5,816 bases of DNA from Burkholderiaceae bacterium. Lineage in GTDB: Bacteria > Pseudomonadota > Gammaproteobacteria > Burkholderiales > Burkholderiaceae. The stretch is from NCBI GenBank assembly GCA_947461335.1, contig CANHLB010000124.1:1-5816 (forward strand), given 5' to 3'. Position numbers and translations under genes: made by a program. The notes beneath the pieces are model-generated. The model had not been told where the DNA came from. It did no database searches and saw nothing but the letters and a program-made list of their open reading frames with translations. The first letter of the stretch is position 1; each line of letters begins with the position of its first letter. This document shows, piece after piece, positions 5,439 to 5,816 of this stretch.

Positions 5439-5816
5439 ATGAGCTCGGCCAAAAAAGCACCCCCTGCTTCAGACCTATCGTCTGCGCCAGAGTTTTCGAT
5501 TGAATTTTCTGCTGATCGCCTCGCTAACCAGTTCTTAATCGCTATGCCGGGTATGGTCGACCCGAATTTTGCTGGTTCAGTCATTTACCTCTTTGAGCAT
5601 ACGGATAGAGGGGCAATGGGATTGGTTGTTAATCGGCCTACCGAAGTGAATCTAGCGAATCTCTTTGAAAAAATAGAACTCAAATTAGAAATTGCGCCAC
5701 TACTTGAGCAGCCAGTCTACTTTGGTGGACCAGTGCAGGTTGAGCGCGGCTTTGTATTGCATGAGTCCAACGCAGGTTTATCTTATAGCTCCTCCCTGAT
5801 CATTCCTGGAGGATTA
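5439..5816 (+). CDS. yqgE: YqgE/AlgH family protein, N-terminal part (3' truncated)
   Basis: The frame is open from the ATG at 5439 to the last base: 126 codons of a family usually near 190 residues, so the gene continues beyond the window. The match to YqgE/AlgH (DUF179) is clear: NQFLIAMPGMVDPNF (30-44), SVIYLFEHTDRGAMGLVVNRP (start 47) and PVYFGGPVQVERGFVLHES near the end. The N-terminus is about 25 residues longer than in E. coli YqgE and is rich in A, S and P. An in-frame TAA at 5430-5432 and the absence of a later plausible start before the conserved core fix this ATG. There is no Shine-Dalgarno sequence in the gap. The family has no settled biochemical function; AlgH was linked to alginate regulation in Pseudomonas. 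In many proteobacteria yqgE is followed by ruvX/yqgF, so that gene would be expected just downstream. Confidence 0.94.
   Translation, partial: MSSAKKAPPASDLSSAPEFSIEFSADRLANQFLIAMPGMVDPNFAGSVIYLFEHTDRGAMGLVVNRPTEVNLANLFEKIELKLEIAPLLEQPVYFGGPVQVERGFVLHESNAGLSYSSSLIIPGGL

Noticed and set aside
1..5816. Possible mobile element, CRISPR array, defence system, tRNA or horizontally acquired island
   Set aside because: Gene content is uniformly housekeeping, spacers are all under 100 bases, base composition looks even by eye, and no transposase, integrase, array or tRNA-like cloverleaf was seen.

Overview
The window looks like chromosomal housekeeping DNA from a betaproteobacterium of the Burkholderiaceae, most likely a Polynucleobacter or close relative. 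That placement rests on the protein sequences and gene neighbourhood (rubredoxin next to hemL; the edge of a yqgE locus) and on the moderate-to-low GC composition. It is inference from reading, with no database search.

Layout. (1) Positions 1-597 hold the C-terminal part of a THUMP-type class I rRNA methyltransferase (RlmL-like), cut by the window start. (2) A purine-rich spacer with four AGTAAG repeats leads into a small rubredoxin gene (690-860). hemL follows 13 bases later (874-2175, GTG start), so the two probably share one transcript. (3) hemL meets apaH (2191-3030, minus strand) tail to tail with only 15 bases between the stop codons. (4) phrB (3068-4540, minus) lies 37 bases upstream of apaH on the same strand. 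(5) A 75-base divergent spacer separates phrB from a plus-strand YdcF/ElyC-type membrane protein gene (4616-5416). (6) The 5' part of yqgE (5439 to the window end) follows after 22 bases and is cut by the window edge.

How the genes fit together. HemL makes 5-aminolevulinate for tetrapyrroles, and rubredoxin is a one-iron electron carrier probably co-expressed with it. PhrB repairs UV-induced pyrimidine dimers and ApaH removes diadenosine tetraphosphate, which rises in stress; they may form a two-gene stress or repair unit. The YdcF/ElyC protein probably acts in the cell envelope, and yqgE normally heads a conserved cluster that lies beyond the window.

I found no mobile element, CRISPR array, tRNA, rRNA, prophage or evident novel multi-gene system. 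The most interesting signals are small. An exact ten-base word containing a -10-like hexamer sits directly before the start codons of both apaH and phrB. With yqgE, three genes lack a normally spaced Shine-Dalgarno site, which suggests leaderless or near-leaderless transcripts. The RlmL-like enzyme also carries a charged insertion of about 60 residues right after its catalytic NPPY motif.
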